The notes under the pieces were generated by a model. It ran no database searches. It saw only the letters and a list, made by a program, of their open reading frames with translations, and had not been told where the DNA came from. Below are positions 1-7,292 of a DNA stretch of 64,000 bases, in pieces. How positions within the stretch are numbered: position 1 is the first letter of the stretch; the number at the start of each line of letters is the position of its first letter. The stretch is taken from assembly GCF_900112615.1 (NCBI RefSeq), contig NZ_FOMK01000003.1, positions 930,001 through 994,000 of the forward strand, in the 5' to 3' direction. The DNA is from Chitinophaga sp. CF118 (GTDB taxonomy: Bacteria > Bacteroidota > Bacteroidia > Chitinophagales > Chitinophagaceae). The translations under genes and the position numbers were made by a program.

Positions 1-524
1 TCCACTCCGGCCGATTCCAGTGCTATGGCTTCATCCAGTGTAGTGGCTGCACCTATTGTAACAATAGCAAGCTTTCGGCATTGTTCAAGGATATCGGCAG
101 ATGGGGTACCAAACATAAAGCTGAATACTGGTGGCTTCTGGTGCAGGATTACTTCCACCTGGTTTTCAAACCGGGACCTGAACGGTGCCGGTTTTTCAGG
201 TAAGGCAATTCCCAGCTCATCAAAATACGGTTTGAATAGCTGTTGCGACTGCTTAAACTGTTCGTCCGAAACTGTACCATCCACCGCATCTGTATCCGAA
301 ACCCACAGATTAATATTGTAAGGTTTATTGGTTGCCGCTTTGATCTGCTGATCTACATCGACTATCTCCTGCGGACTTAATGTATAGGCTCCATAGCCCC
401 CAAGGCCCCCTGCGTTAGACACTGTTGATACCAGTTCAACAGATGAGAGATTACCACCAAAAGGTCCTTGCAGGATAGGATATTCAATACCCAGTATTTC
501 TGATGCTTTAGTTTTGTACCACAT
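1..524 (-). CDS. Nitronate monooxygenase (2-nitropropane dioxygenase family), 3' part cut by window edge
   Basis: Reading leftward from the ATG at 524, an open frame of 174 codons runs off the window. The N-terminus (MWYKTKASEILGIEYPILQGPFGG) is the typical opening of FMN-dependent nitronate monooxygenases, TIM-barrel enzymes that oxidise alkyl nitronates to carbonyl plus nitrite. SNAGGLGGYGAYTLSP follows the usual N(S/A)GGLG(x)G signature. The catalytic His lies beyond the visible part. It is the last visible gene of a leftward operon, 11 bp after the NTF2-like gene. The neighbours (tautomerase, SDR, YceI) suggest handling of reactive or xenobiotic small molecules; that role is inferred. No signal peptide, so cytoplasmic. 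Confidence 0.88.
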   Translation of the reverse strand, partial: MWYKTKASEILGIEYPILQGPFGGNLSSVELVSTVSNAGGLGGYGAYTLSPQEIVDVDQQIKAATNKPYNINLWVSDTDAVDGTVSDEQFKQSQQLFKPYFDELGIALPEKPAPFRSRFENQVEVILHQKPPVFSFMFGTPSADILEQCRKLAIVTIGAATTLDEAIALESAGV

Positions 525-535
525 AACCTTAAGAT

Positions 536-988
536 TTATTGGCTTACGTCAGTGATCATTTTATTTACAATCATCCAATGGTTATCGATTTTATGAAATG
601 ACAGGAACTCATCATAATTAAAGTCGTACATTTTAACATGCACTTTGGCAACAGCTATGGAGTTGATAACATTAACCGAGATGATTTCACCTTTAAAAGG
701 TTTACCGGAGTCTTTCGGGCTTTTGCGGTTCTTTACACCATCAAGGTACTGATCCAGCGTTTTTGCATAAGGCTGCCCCTTTACATCCCCGAACAATAAA
801 GTACCGGGGTTTAAAATGTGTTCCAGGGTACTTATATTGCCTTCGTAGATACCTTTGAAGTAATAGTTTTCCAGTGCCTGGGTGATTGCTAATGAATCTT
901 GCTGATTGCTTTCCATTTTCCTTGAATTTTGAGCTTTTAATACCAGCATACTGCAGAGCAAAAAAGCGGTTAACAGAAGCGTTTTCAT
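536..988 (-). CDS. Secreted NTF2-like (putative lumazine-binding type) protein
   Basis: The protein of about 150 residues begins MKTLLLTAFLLCSMLVLKAQ, a clear Sec signal peptide, followed by a SnoaL/NTF2-like domain (helix with ALENYYFKGIYEGN, then strands ending FHKIDNHWMIVNKMI). Members of this Bacteroidota family are annotated as nuclear transport factor 2 family or putative lumazine-binding proteins with no defined reaction. An ATG 36 nt further upstream would put residues in front of the signal peptide and overlap the SDR gene, so the ATG at 988 is preferred. It lies one base after the SDR stop codon, which implies translational coupling. Function within the operon is unknown. Confidence 0.8.
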   Translation of the reverse strand: MKTLLLTAFLLCSMLVLKAQNSRKMESNQQDSLAITQALENYYFKGIYEGNISTLEHILNPGTLLFGDVKGQPYAKTLDQYLDGVKNRKSPKDSGKPFKGEIISVNVINSIAVAKVHVKMYDFNYDEFLSFHKIDNHWMIVNKMITDVSQ

Positions 989-989
989 A

Positions 990-1724
990 TTATTGCAGAT
1001 TATGTCCGGCAGCCATACCCCCATCTACGTTGATAATAGCACCGGTAATAAAGTTACTCTTTGCCACGGTATAAACCATTTGAGCGACATCTTCTACCTC
1101 GCCCACACGGTTCAGCAAATGCATTCCTGCACTTTGATCGGCTTCTTCACCATGCATAGGAGTGCGGATCACACCTGGCGCAACCGTATTAACCCGGATG
1201 TTACTTTTGCCGAATTCAGCAGCCAGTTGTATAGTGAGTGAATGGATTGCTCCTTTAGAAGAAAGTGGTGCAGTAGTAGGAGCACCTCCCAACGCGTGGT
1301 TTACCAGTGGCGTACCGATATTGATCACTACTCCGTCCTGCTGTTTAAGCATCTGCGGAATAACAGCCTGCGTGGTAAAGAAAGTGCCCTTCAGATTTGT
1401 ATTAAGAAACCGGTCGAGGTAAGCTTCATCCACCTCAAGGAATGGCCTGGTTTCAAAGATACCTGCGTTATTCACGAGTACGTCTGCTGAGCCGAATTTT
1501 GAGATAGCGGTGGTTACTAGTTTTTCACCGGTTGCTTTATTACTTACATTCCCGGCCACCATGGCGAGGTGTTCACCACCTCCCAGTTCCTGATAAGCCT
1601 GTTCCAATTTTTCAGTGGTGGAAGAATTAATCACCACATTGTCGCCCCTTTCTAAAAAATAGCGGGCTATTTCTTTTCCAATGCCTGACGATGCCCCTGT
1701 AACAATTATTGTTTGCTTTTTCAT
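990..1724 (-). CDS. Short-chain dehydrogenase/reductase-like protein with altered active site
   Basis: The 244 residues form a Rossmann-fold classical SDR: TGASSGIG near residue 10 binds NAD(P), NNAG occurs around residue 86, and the C-terminus ITGAIINVDGGMAAG is canonical. The active site is not. Where YxxxK should stand, the sequence reads APLSSKGAIHS, so Lys157 is kept but the tyrosine position (153) is proline, and the preceding serine region reads INIGTPL with a threonine. The DNA in this stretch shows no frameshift. Either this is a non-canonical subfamily or the protein binds a nucleotide without ordinary dehydrogenase chemistry. It lies 4 bp after the tautomerase gene and 1 bp before the NTF2-like gene. 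Confidence 0.85.
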   Translation of the reverse strand: MKKQTIIVTGASSGIGKEIARYFLERGDNVVINSSTTEKLEQAYQELGGGEHLAMVAGNVSNKATGEKLVTTAISKFGSADVLVNNAGIFETRPFLEVDEAYLDRFLNTNLKGTFFTTQAVIPQMLKQQDGVVINIGTPLVNHALGGAPTTAPLSSKGAIHSLTIQLAAEFGKSNIRVNTVAPGVIRTPMHGEEADQSAGMHLLNRVGEVEDVAQMVYTVAKSNFITGAIINVDGGMAAGHNLQ

Positions 1725-1728
1725 GTTG

Positions 1729-1947
1729 TTATTTTTTAGTAGCTGTAATACCTTTTTCTCTCAAAACAGATACCTGTTCTCCATTATGACCCCAGTCGTC
1801 CAGATCAATTTCCTGAATAACCACGAAGGTTAATTGCGGATCTTTATTCAGTGTATCACTGATTAGGTCGGTTATCCCTTTGATCAGGATCTGCTTTTGT
1901 TCTCTTGTAACACCTTCGCGGGTTACTTCTATTTTAACGTATGGCAT
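1729..1947 (-). CDS. 4-oxalocrotonate tautomerase family enzyme
   Basis: This 72-residue protein starts Met-Pro-Tyr-Val-Lys-Ile. After removal of Met the Pro becomes the N-terminal catalytic base that defines the tautomerase superfamily. The length and the central QKQILIKGITDLISDTL helix fit small 4-oxalocrotonate tautomerase or 2-hydroxymuconate tautomerase subunits, which assemble as oligomers in the cytoplasm and interconvert keto and enol forms. The substrate cannot be told from sequence. It is third in the YceI, tautomerase, SDR, NTF2-like, nitronate monooxygenase series, with gaps of 29 bp upstream and 4 bp downstream. Confidence 0.88.
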   Translation of the reverse strand: MPYVKIEVTREGVTREQKQILIKGITDLISDTLNKDPQLTFVVIQEIDLDDWGHNGEQVSVLREKGITATKK

Positions 1948-1976
1948 AACTTTAATTTTTAGGCTAAAGTGGCTTC

Positions 1977-2495
1977 CTAAGCAACTTTGGCGGTTATACT
2001 AATATCTAGTTCAAAATCATTATAGATCAGGGTATCGCCCAAATCCTTAAAGAAATTACCGGAGCGGAATTTCATTTCGTATTTGGTACGGTCAATTACC
2101 AGCTTGCCAGTTGCGGTTAATAATTCGCCGTTTACATTGATCTCTGGATCAAAGCCAACAGGATGTGTAATGCCTTTGATGGTCAGATCGCCTTCAATGT
2201 GATTGCCTGAAACTGAGGTGATTTGGAACGTTGCTTCCGGATATTTTTGAATAGAGAAGAAATCGTCGGAAGCGAGGTGACCAGCAAATTGTGCGTTAGT
2301 TGCCGGGTCTGTTACATCCAGTATTTTGATGGACGTAGTATCGATAATAAATTTACCACCCGTAAGTTTACTATCGTTCAAAATAAGTGAACCTTCTTTA
2401 ACGGCGATGGTACCATTGTGCGCACCTGTTACTTTTCTACCTACCCAGTCAATATTGCTCTGGGTGGTTACGATTTCAAATTTTTTAGTTTCCAT
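1977..2495 (-). CDS. YceI family protein
   Basis: The 172 residues match the YceI lipocalin-like fold: FEIVTTQSNIDWVGRKVTGAHNGTI at the start, HLASDDFFSIQKYPEATFQITSV in the middle, and GDLTIKGITHPVGFDPEI with the conserved TxKGxxxPV pattern. YceI proteins bind long isoprenoid or fatty chains. Unlike E. coli YceI this copy has no signal peptide, so it is predicted cytoplasmic. It is the first gene of the compact operon, 102 bp downstream of the Crp/Fnr-type regulator gene. A CRP-like palindrome is centred about 61 bp upstream of its ATG, which suggests that the regulator controls this promoter (inference). Confidence 0.9.
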   Translation of the reverse strand: METKKFEIVTTQSNIDWVGRKVTGAHNGTIAVKEGSLILNDSKLTGGKFIIDTTSIKILDVTDPATNAQFAGHLASDDFFSIQKYPEATFQITSVSGNHIEGDLTIKGITHPVGFDPEINVNGELLTATGKLVIDRTKYEMKFRSGNFFKDLGDTLIYNDFELDISITAKVA

Positions 2496-2518
2496 TGTTT
2501 TGTGTTTTAATTACAACA

Positions 2519-2526
2519 CAAAGGAA
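2519..2526 (-). promoter_or_regulatory. Possible -7 box of the YceI operon promoter
   Basis: On the minus strand the sequence TTCCTTTG lies 24 bp upstream of the YceI ATG and matches the Bacteroidota -7 consensus TAnnTTTG in 7 of 8 positions. No TTTG-type -33 box stands about 19 bp further upstream. A CRP-like palindrome lies there instead, centred near -42 relative to the inferred start site. This is the layout expected of an activator-dependent promoter. It is an inference from spacing only. Confidence 0.35.
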
Positions 2527-2548
2527 GCAAGGATTTTTCAGGTGGTTA

Positions 2549-2564
2549 CGTGACCTACATCACA
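2549..2564. promoter_or_regulatory. CRP/FNR-like operator palindrome, promoter-proximal
   Basis: Read on the minus strand the site is TGTGATGTAGGTCACG, i.e. TGTGA-N6-TCAC(G). It differs from the classical CRP consensus TGTGA-N6-TCACA at one position. It lies in the 102-bp gap between the Crp/Fnr regulator gene and the YceI operon. Confidence 0.6.
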
Positions 2565-2586
2565 TTTGAGGATAGGGGGAAATTTA

Positions 2587-2602
2587 TGTGATGTAAATCA
2601 CT
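2587..2602. promoter_or_regulatory. CRP/FNR-like operator palindrome, overlapping regulator stop codon
   Basis: The sequence TGTGATGTAAATCACT is TGTGA-N6-TCAC(T). It shares TGTGATGTA and TCAC with the site at 2549-2564, and its centre is 38 bp away. It covers the stop codon of the regulator gene (2598-2600). Such an arrangement suggests a second, distal operator for the downstream operon. Confidence 0.55.
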
Positions 2603-3176
2603 TTTCGGGGTGGTATAGCCTGCTAAGCGTTTCTCTTGAAACACCCAGGTATGCAGCAATCAGGTTTTTAGGAACTATATTATACACTTCGGGGTACAGG
2701 TTCAAAAATTCTTCATACCGGTATTTCACATTGTTATTCATAAAGGATAACAGCCTTTTTTGAGCTGCAACAAATCCTTTATTGGTTCTCCACCGGAAAA
2801 AATGTTCAACGTTATGAATCTCCTTACATAACTTTTCCCTATCGTCGTTGGTAAGGCAGAGTACTTCTGCATCGGTTATACAGTCTACATCAATGGTAGC
2901 TTTGGTATGATTATATAATGCATTGTAATCGGAAGCCCACCAGGTAGGCATAGCAAACTGGAGGATGAACATTTTCAGATCATCGTTTATGTAGAAGGAT
3001 TTTAGACAGCCGGAAACCACAAAATATTCGCAATCTACCAGATCGTTCGCGGAAATAATAGCCTGTCCCTTTTTAAAACTTCCTTTTTTAAAATGAGAAA
3101 AGAAATAATCAAACTGCTCATCTGTTAACGAGACTATTTTAGCAATATGAGATTTTAAGATTTCCTTAGCTTCCAT
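2598..3176 (-). CDS. Crp/Fnr family transcriptional regulator
   Basis: The 192 residues have an N-terminal cyclic-nucleotide-binding-like beta-roll (roughly residues 20-115, with GQAIISANDLVDCEYFVVSGCLKSF) and a C-terminal winged helix whose recognition region reads LIAAYLGVSRETLSRL. No Cys cluster for an Fe-S centre is visible at the N-terminus, so this is not an FNR-type oxygen sensor. The effector is unknown; many Bacteroidota members of this family have lost cAMP-binding residues. It stands just upstream of, and in the same direction as, the YceI-to-nitronate monooxygenase operon. Two TGTGA-N6-TCAC palindromes lie at its 3' end and in the gap, making it the likely operon regulator (inference). 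Confidence 0.9.
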   Translation of the reverse strand: MEAKEILKSHIAKIVSLTDEQFDYFFSHFKKGSFKKGQAIISANDLVDCEYFVVSGCLKSFYINDDLKMFILQFAMPTWWASDYNALYNHTKATIDVDCITDAEVLCLTNDDREKLCKEIHNVEHFFRWRTNKGFVAAQKRLLSFMNNNVKYRYEEFLNLYPEVYNIVPKNLIAAYLGVSRETLSRLYHPEK

Positions 3177-3302
3177 TGATGGTTGTAACTTATTTCACTG
3201 ACAATACGGGAAGTTAAGAATTCTTATTTAAAAAGTATGAATATTCAGTAGAAGGCATAATGCCAGTTTATATCCGGAATGATAAGGATTAACTTTACAA
3301 TA

Positions 3303-3329
3303 AAAAACCGGGCTTATTGCCCGGTTTTT
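3303..3329. terminator. Rho-independent terminator, bidirectional
   Basis: A perfect 11-bp inverted repeat (AAAAACCGGGC / GCCCGGTTTTT) with a 5-nt loop stands 19 bp beyond the stop codon of the GH114 gene. The A and T tails allow termination on both strands. Confidence 0.85.
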
Positions 3330-3348
3330 ATAAGTAACTTCTTGTAGA

Positions 3349-4185
3349 TTATTGACAGAAATAACTCCATTTGTCAAGTTCTCTTTTCTTAAATACCGCG
3401 CTGAATTTCTTCGTTTTCGCCGCAGGGCATACCACTGTTTGAAATTTAGTTTGCGACGTCACATCAGAATACTCCGTAACAAAAACGGGTTTATTCTTAC
3501 TGATGTAAGGAAGCATATCATCCTGCCATCCCTGGTCAAAAGCATCTTCAGTAAGTGCCCAGTCGAACTTCAAACTAAAGCTGTCGGTTAATTCCGGAAC
3601 ATTTTTCTGACCAATACCTAAACCCATAGAATGAGCCAGCTCTATCAGGTAGCTACAATAATTTTTCGTATCCGTTAGCGTGATATCGAAGCCAGTTTCA
3701 TTTTCGTAAGCATCCAGGTTATCTGGTTCGATGGCATCAAATCCTTTTTGCCTGATCATTGTGAAGCGTGAAATCAGCCATGGCTTTATTTTGTCTAATT
3801 GGTGAATATTCAGCCATCTTTCATCCGGCCATTCCGGGTACACATTCCCGATCACTTCGGCCGGTAACAGATTACCATCATCTCTGTAATTTTCAAGTGT
3901 TCCTACGGAAACATAGGCGATTACTTTTTTCCCTTTAGCATGTAAAGCAGCTACAGTTGCCTGTGAAGTTTGAAAAGCATCCACATCTACTACATCGGTA
4001 AAGAAAGTATCACTTGAAGTAACATCAGCCAGATCCCAGTCAAATGTAACACCTGCTACAGGTTGCCACCAGGTAGCGGTGGTATCTGAATTGTTAATAG
4101 GATCAACTTTGGAAGTTGTATCCTTTTTGGTACAACCAGACATGGCAATGACAAGAAGGAAGGCGAAAAGAAAGGTTTTACTCAT
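3349..4185 (-). CDS. GH114 family endo-alpha-1,4-polygalactosaminidase-like lipoprotein
   Basis: The 278-residue protein starts with a lipoprotein signal (SKTFLFAFLLVIAMSGC, lipobox MSGC), so it is predicted to be membrane anchored. The mature part is a TIM-barrel glycosidase of the GH114 type: FDWDLADV near the start, KVIAYVSVGTLENYR, then GFDAIEPDNLDAYENETGF, the family hallmark around the catalytic acidic residues, and LGIGQKN. Characterised members cleave alpha-1,4-linked galactosamine polymers such as fungal or Pel-type polysaccharides. Activity here is inferred from family membership. It is flanked by stem-loops on both sides and appears monocistronic. Confidence 0.85.
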   Translation of the reverse strand: MSKTFLFAFLLVIAMSGCTKKDTTSKVDPINNSDTTATWWQPVAGVTFDWDLADVTSSDTFFTDVVDVDAFQTSQATVAALHAKGKKVIAYVSVGTLENYRDDGNLLPAEVIGNVYPEWPDERWLNIHQLDKIKPWLISRFTMIRQKGFDAIEPDNLDAYENETGFDITLTDTKNYCSYLIELAHSMGLGIGQKNVPELTDSFSLKFDWALTEDAFDQGWQDDMLPYISKNKPVFVTEYSDVTSQTKFQTVVCPAAKTKKFSAVFKKRELDKWSYFCQ

Positions 4186-4381
4186 TGGATAGATTCGCTT
4201 AGTTTACGAAATATAATTAAGATATGTCGGCGCAAAGGTAAGAGACAAAATTGATATTTCGAAGTCAGCAAAATTAACTCAGGTATTATCAAATGCAATT
4301 AGCCGGATATAACCTCATCCAGCTATTTATGTTACAGAATATCAAATACTACAAAATCCTATTCTAACTGTATATCAAAGT

Positions 4382-4416
4382 AACAGATACCCCGGAAATT
4401 TTCCGGGGTATCTGTT
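4382..4416. terminator. Strong stem-loop, probable terminator of the duplicated-domain gene
   Basis: A 15-bp perfect inverted repeat (AACAGATACCCCGGA / TCCGGGGTATCTGTT) surrounds an A/T-only centre. It lies 7 bp beyond the stop codon of the leftward 735-residue gene. The U-run on the minus strand is weak (ACTTTG), so terminator function is probable but not certain. Confidence 0.6.
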
Positions 4417-4422
4417 GAAACT

Positions 4423-6630
4423 TTATTTATTAGGGCATATATCGGTTACAGAGAAACCAACAGCCTTTATTCCATACCATGGGAATTGGGTAGAACTGTT
4501 CCGTATAACGCGTGTATGCGCAGCCAGACTTACAGTATATCCGCAATTATCCAACCCTGATACATCTACGCTCCAAGGTGCATTATCATCACCATCATCT
4601 GCATTATTAGCCAGGTTGCCAATATCTCCTGCATTAGGTAATGCATCGTAATAACGACTGGAAGGATTTGGTACTGTGCCATGTGTATGAGACGATGGTT
4701 GCAGATCTAATGACCAATTCGCGAAATAAGGATGTACTGCTCTCAGATGACCATTTACGAAGTGATTGTTAGGTGTCTTATCATAGCAATGACAATCTCC
4801 GCCATCAATCACCAGATCGAGGCTTTTTGACAGATCAACGCTTGTATTAGCCGTTTGACTTATGGACATTTCCACATTACAAACAACCAGTGAAAACAGA
4901 TCAGCAATTTGTTCATTACCGTTAGCATCTGTATGCGTGAACCGGATAGTGTAATTACCATCTGCAAGTGCGCCGGTACTCCAGCCGCCCAGGTAATTGT
5001 ATTCATTGTACAATCCTATAGCAGGGTTTTGTTTGTAGGTGAACCAGCCATCCGGAGCAACCTGTGCGTCGTTGAACTCTACGTTTGGATTAGGAATGAA
5101 GTTAATCATGTGGAAACTTTCCGCAGTGGAAATAGGAGCATAAGTAAGATCTGATGCACCATATTTCTTGTACTCAATTTTGTATTTAATCACTCCGTTA
5201 AAGCCATTACGGTCAATGATACCGTTGAAGCTTACCCAGCCACCATACGGACGGTTGTTGTTCGAAGTAGGGTTAGTAGTATCCGAATTAACGAGGAAGG
5301 TAAGCGGATCTATTAAGTCGCGATCTACACTTCCCACAAGTGTCAGCTGTGCATCTACAAACGGAGCCTGGCTTGGACGGATCTGTACAACCGCATCCAG
5401 ACGGTTCCCCCAGGTATTGAGGAGGTTAGGATTAGTGGTAGATGGGAGAGACTGCCATGAAAGTACTGCGCGGATGCGTATTACATTCGGAAGGGCGCAA
5501 GTTCTGATACGTCCATTCAGGTTAACGGGCAGGTCTACATTGTAGCACAGTCCATCAGCAGGAATATTATCGATATCATGTACGGTGATACTGGAAGTAC
5601 CAAGGTATTGGTCAAAGGTTCCGTTGTTATCCCAGTCTGCCCAGAATGCAACATGTTCTTTTGAACCGTTATGACAAAGATCTCCGCTGAAACCACTTGA
5701 TTTTTTAATCCTGACTACAGCACCTAATGTATCCAGAGCGGTGTTTAAACCTACGCATTGCAGTTCTTCAAAAGTCACATCTGCCTGACCTACCGGTTTC
5801 AGAATCAGATCTGTGATTGCTTTGATATTCACCTTTAGTTTCTGGATTTCAAACAGGTTGTAACTGGGTGCCTTGATGAACTGAGTTTCGTTAGCGATAA
5901 CGGGTGCAATGGATGAATAGAAGGTACGGTGATCTGGTACTTTGGCGCGTTGATAGGTTTGGTAAAGCGCTTCAATAGGAGGCAAAGGTGGTGCCGGAAT
6001 ATGTACTTCTTCTTTTACGTTGATGTGAGCCAGGAAGTCCGGTTTTACTTTTACTTCAAACGCATTGAAGATATCTCCCCACAGAATGAGAGTTCTGCGT
6101 TTTAACTGGATATTAACATCTTTCACGTTTCCATAATATGGGATCGCGTTTGGGTTACCGGAAGGGATAGTATTCCATGACAACACTGCACGCACAGTAG
6201 GAATAACCGCGGTTCTGCAATCCAGGAATTTACGATGTTTTTCGTCATCGATAAACAAGTGGGTCATGTATTTGAGGGGGTGCTGAGGGCCAGCAGGCAA
6301 CTCTGAAATATCGGCTACTTTAAAGCCGGAATAGCCCATGTCCTGAAAACCGTTGCCGTCTTTGAAATCGACAAAAAAGCGTACGTATTCCCTGGAACCG
6401 TTAGTACAAAGTCCGCCGCTATAACCAGTGGCTTGTTTAATACTGACAATGGCTTCCAGTTTACTTTTTTCGGGATTGTATCCTACACAGGTAATTTCTT
6501 CCCATGCAGTGATACTGTTAAACTTTTGAATGTCCTGTGTAAAGACTTTATTCAACAGGAATGTTTGCCGGTTATACAGCAATTGTGCAAGCTGCTCCGG
6601 CGTTGTGGCGGTGATTTTTGTTTCTGCCAT
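4423..6630 (-). CDS. Conserved protein of unknown function with duplicated domain
   Basis: The 735 residues contain two copies of a domain of about 150 residues (roughly 40-195 and 285-440). Shared landmarks are EE(I/L)xCVGxN, SIKQATGYSGGLCTNGS versus RIKKSSGFSGDLCHNGS, then FxxDxxxxG, VxDI, and RAVLSWxxxP(S)xNPN before WGN or YGN. A third beta-rich section (about 455-610) and a C-terminal section with several Cys (GGDCHCYDK, DNCGY, DICPNK) follow. There is no signal peptide, although the beta-rich, Cys-containing make-up looks like a surface protein. I recognise the repeated unit only as one seen in uncharacterised proteins of several phyla. Stem-loops isolate it as its own transcription unit. 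Confidence 0.85.
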   Translation of the reverse strand: MAETKITATTPEQLAQLLYNRQTFLLNKVFTQDIQKFNSITAWEEITCVGYNPEKSKLEAIVSIKQATGYSGGLCTNGSREYVRFFVDFKDGNGFQDMGYSGFKVADISELPAGPQHPLKYMTHLFIDDEKHRKFLDCRTAVIPTVRAVLSWNTIPSGNPNAIPYYGNVKDVNIQLKRRTLILWGDIFNAFEVKVKPDFLAHINVKEEVHIPAPPLPPIEALYQTYQRAKVPDHRTFYSSIAPVIANETQFIKAPSYNLFEIQKLKVNIKAITDLILKPVGQADVTFEELQCVGLNTALDTLGAVVRIKKSSGFSGDLCHNGSKEHVAFWADWDNNGTFDQYLGTSSITVHDIDNIPADGLCYNVDLPVNLNGRIRTCALPNVIRIRAVLSWQSLPSTTNPNLLNTWGNRLDAVVQIRPSQAPFVDAQLTLVGSVDRDLIDPLTFLVNSDTTNPTSNNNRPYGGWVSFNGIIDRNGFNGVIKYKIEYKKYGASDLTYAPISTAESFHMINFIPNPNVEFNDAQVAPDGWFTYKQNPAIGLYNEYNYLGGWSTGALADGNYTIRFTHTDANGNEQIADLFSLVVCNVEMSISQTANTSVDLSKSLDLVIDGGDCHCYDKTPNNHFVNGHLRAVHPYFANWSLDLQPSSHTHGTVPNPSSRYYDALPNAGDIGNLANNADDGDDNAPWSVDVSGLDNCGYTVSLAAHTRVIRNSSTQFPWYGIKAVGFSVTDICPNK

Positions 6631-6913
6631 GATGTTTTTTTTTGGAGGTAACTAATAAAAATGGAATTCTTTTAACGTTGTATTTGGGGTATTGCTCTAT
6701 TGACAATCATGAACACAAAATTAGGGATTTTAGAAATAAAAAGGATAGCGTATAAATACCTTATCATTTAGGTAATTCTACGCTTTGTGTTGTTTTGATA
6801 TAAAAAGTGTACGATCTGCTTTACTGGGAAATTTATTAACAGGGAGAGCAGTAGATGTGGTTTTTATTTTGTTTTTCTAACTTAAATGCACCACTTTAGG
6901 GAAAACTATCAAT
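6631..6913. other. Divergent intergenic region, no gene seen
   Basis: This 283-bp AT-rich gap separates two divergent genes and should hold both promoters. I see no convincing TAnnTTTG box with a -33 partner, no RNA structure and no plausible short coding sequence. Confidence 0.5.
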
Positions 6914-7117
6914 ATGATTTACAAAACTTATACGACTGAGGCAGAAAATGCGGCGCAACTTAAAAGTGGACTGGATACATTTTTTGCAACTAATGAAGAC
7001 ATTGAAATTATTTCAACAGACCAGTCTTATAGTGCGGCAGATAAGAAAATCCTGTTCACCATTATTTATAAGGAACCAACAGCAAAGAACCGGATTGGCG
7101 GCTTTTCCTCAAGGTAG
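6914..7117 (+). CDS. Small hypothetical protein
   Basis: The 67-residue protein begins MIYKTYTTEAENAAQLKSGL and reads as a mixed alpha/beta cytoplasmic polypeptide with no signal, transmembrane segment or known motif. An overlapping frame at 6948-7133 is also open. The 6914 frame is preferred because its composition (acidic and hydrophobic alternation, few rare residues) looks like protein and because it is followed by a perfect stem-loop. It stands alone between a divergent gene and a convergent gene. Function unknown. Confidence 0.55.
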   Translation: MIYKTYTTEAENAAQLKSGLDTFFATNEDIEIISTDQSYSAADKKILFTIIYKEPTAKNRIGGFSSR

Positions 7118-7190
7118 TAAGCCGTATGCTTAGTGGCATCATTAACTTTTTATCAAAGAAGAAGTCCTGCTTAATTCAATGTTTCCTGGA

Positions 7191-7240
7191 ACTAATAAAA
7201 GGATGCATATCTTTAGTGATATATGCATCCTTTTATTAGT
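7191..7240. terminator. Bidirectional terminator between convergent genes
   Basis: A perfect 20-bp inverted repeat (ACTAATAAAAGGATGCATAT and its complement) with a 10-nt loop lies between the small rightward gene and the leftward DUF4476 gene. The flanking A and T runs serve both directions. Confidence 0.85.
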
Positions 7241-7292
7241 ATCTGCACTGTTCAAATGGGTCATACATGCAGTCAAAATTTAAAGATAAAAT

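Noticed and set aside
25..321. Rightward ORF of 98 codons at the left edge
   Set aside because: It is antisense to the nitronate monooxygenase frame, which has a clear family match over the whole stretch.
6948..7133. Alternative frame overlapping the small gene at 6914
   Set aside because: Composition is less protein-like and it would start inside the better frame.
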